From: a virus
Reading direction: 5' to 3' (one strand)
Length of the DNA stretch: 43,560 nucleotides
Virus record (IMG/VR): IMGVR_UViG_3300021964_011721
Span: 1 to 43,560 of that record
Shown here: piece by piece, positions 42,831-43,560 of the stretch
Position numbering within the stretch: the first letter of the stretch is position 1
Layout: every line of letters begins with the position of its first letter
Notes under the pieces: generated by a model
Databases searched by the model: none
Told to the model about the DNA's origin: nothing
What the model saw: only the letters and a program-made list of their open reading frames with translations
Translations under genes and position numbers: made by a program

Positions 42831-43558
42831 GAGAATTGTTCCCCTACGTCAACAACATCATTTTTACCGTGTTGTTCTGATTCAATATACCCACTTAAGA
42901 ATTGTCCTGCAACCCTAAAATGACCATAAACAAGAGGAATAGGGGTACCACTTTGAGAAGTATTAGTAAGAGATCCAAACATACCATTTTCACGAGTAGA
43001 GTTGTCTGTCTCCATAGGCTTTGGTTTTTTAGTGAATAAAGAAGATACTACAGATAGAGCTAAGTTACCTAAGATACTTTGAGCAAAACTAGGCATACCA
43101 GCAAGAGAACTAAACAAACCTCCCCCAGCTTGTGCACTTGCGGAAGTAACGCCAGCAGCAGTAGCGGTAGAAGTAGTTGCAGTAGCGGTAGAAGTAGCGG
43201 CTATACTTAATCCTCCAGTAGCGGCTGCAAGGCCTACTATTGCAAGCATAGCAAATAGCCCGCCTCGTTTACCTCCTCCGCCAGTAATTCCAGGAACAAG
43301 GTATAATATTTCATCATCTTTAATGCGTCTGAGTTGCGCTTCGTCAGGCTCTATAATGCGGTAGTCCGAATCTAAAACAAAAACGTTTTCAGCAAAGTCA
43401 TTTTGTTCTACCTCTAACATATACTTTCTGAATTTAGGGTGCATAGAATTAAGATAAGGTATTATGTCAAAATAGGTGTGTAGATCTACAGAGTAGGAAC
43501 TATCGCTAAAAAATTTTTGAAGAGATGAGTGTATTTTAAGCTGCGCCTGCAAGGTGGC
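42827..43558 (-). CDS. I: Lambda gpI-like tail assembly protein, 5' end at window edge
   Basis: At least 241 residues. An N-terminal ubiquitin-like part (LQKFFSDSSYSVDLHTY, then LVPGITGGGGKRGG) is followed by two alanine/glycine-rich hydrophobic helices, then TPIPLVYGHFRVAGQF near the end. The order matches lambda tail assembly protein I (DLQRFG, HIVPRVAG, then LPVLYGEMRVG). The frame is open to the edge beyond the TTG at 43552, so the true start is probably a few codons upstream, outside the window. Like lambda, it is followed by the J gene. Confidence 0.85.
   Translation of the reverse strand, partial: ATLQAQLKIHSSLQKFFSDSSYSVDLHTYFDIIPYLNSMHPKFRKYMLEVEQNDFAENVFVLDSDYRIIEPDEAQLRRIKDDEILYLVPGITGGGGKRGGLFAMLAIVGLAAATGGLSIAATSTATATTSTATAAGVTSASAQAGGGLFSSLAGMPSFAQSILGNLALSVVSSLFTKKPKPMETDNSTRENGMFGSLTNTSQSGTPIPLVYGHFRVAGQFLSGYIESEQHGKNDVVDVGEQFS
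43159..43197. repeat. Two 18-nt direct repeats in the gpI-like gene, period 21
   Basis: The 18-mer CAGTAGCGGTAGAAGTAG occurs at 43159-43176 and again at 43180-43197. On the coding (-) strand it encodes the alanine/threonine/serine run STATA...STATA in the hydrophobic middle of the gpI-like protein. Such repeats expand and contract by slippage; two copies with 3 nt between keep the frame. Confidence 0.7.
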
Positions 43559-43560
43559 TC

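Noticed and set aside
1-43560. Lysogeny or prophage state
   Set aside because: No integrase, excisionase, repressor or attachment-like repeat is visible in this window; absence here does not exclude them elsewhere in the genome.

Overview
The window is part of the genome of a double-stranded DNA tailed phage. It is A+T-rich by eye, and the genes are packed with very short gaps and many ATGA or TAATG start/stop overlaps. Positions 1-31204 all read on the + strand. Positions 31197-43560 all read on the - strand, so the two blocks converge near 31.2 kb. I see no integrase, repressor, tRNA, CRISPR array or insertion sequence. The host cannot be read from the sequence. The gene mix (class I ribonucleotide reductase, ThyX, MazG-like, PhoH, many radical SAM and sugar genes) resembles large marine phages.

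The + strand block holds DNA replication and recombination genes of T4 type: the C-terminal end of an SF2 helicase, a gp32-like ssDNA-binding protein, an SbcD/gp47 nuclease, an SbcC/gp46 ATPase, a PD-(D/E)XK-like nuclease and a FEN/RNase H exonuclease. It also holds nucleotide metabolism genes: nrdA, nrdB, a glutaredoxin, a MazG-like enzyme, thyX and a degenerate dUTPase-like protein. Between these lie many enzymes that would modify sugars, peptides or other small molecules: two unrelated glycosyltransferases, three radical SAM proteins (one with a B12-like domain), two methyltransferases, a PP-loop ATPase wedged between gp47 and gp46, two short 2OG-Fe(II)-type oxygenases, a UDP-sugar dehydrogenase, a sugar epimerase, a PLP aminotransferase, a StrB1/AGAT-type amidinotransferase and two SGNH hydrolases.

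The most striking part is 17.3-25.2 kb. Five paralogous genes of about 390-400 codons (the fifth cut to its N-terminal half) lie around the aminotransferase, amidinotransferase and SGNH genes. Their shared C-terminal block resembles GT-B glycosyltransferases. Together with the NDP-sugar genes at 14-15.6 kb, this could be a phage-borne pathway that makes and attaches an amino- or guanidino-substituted glycan. That is an inference, and the acceptor (virion, DNA or host surface) is unknown.

The - strand block is a virion/tail module. Read in its own direction, it starts with lambda-gpI-like and gpJ-like tail tip proteins (the latter 1943 aa). A tail-collar protein, a small acidic protein, a fibre-like protein, a fourth radical SAM gene, several small basic or unknown proteins and a beta-helix-like protein follow. 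A textbook extended -10 promoter with a 12-bp palindrome precedes the beta-helix gene. The lambda-type tail tip suggests a long non-contractile tail, combined here with T4-type replication genes.
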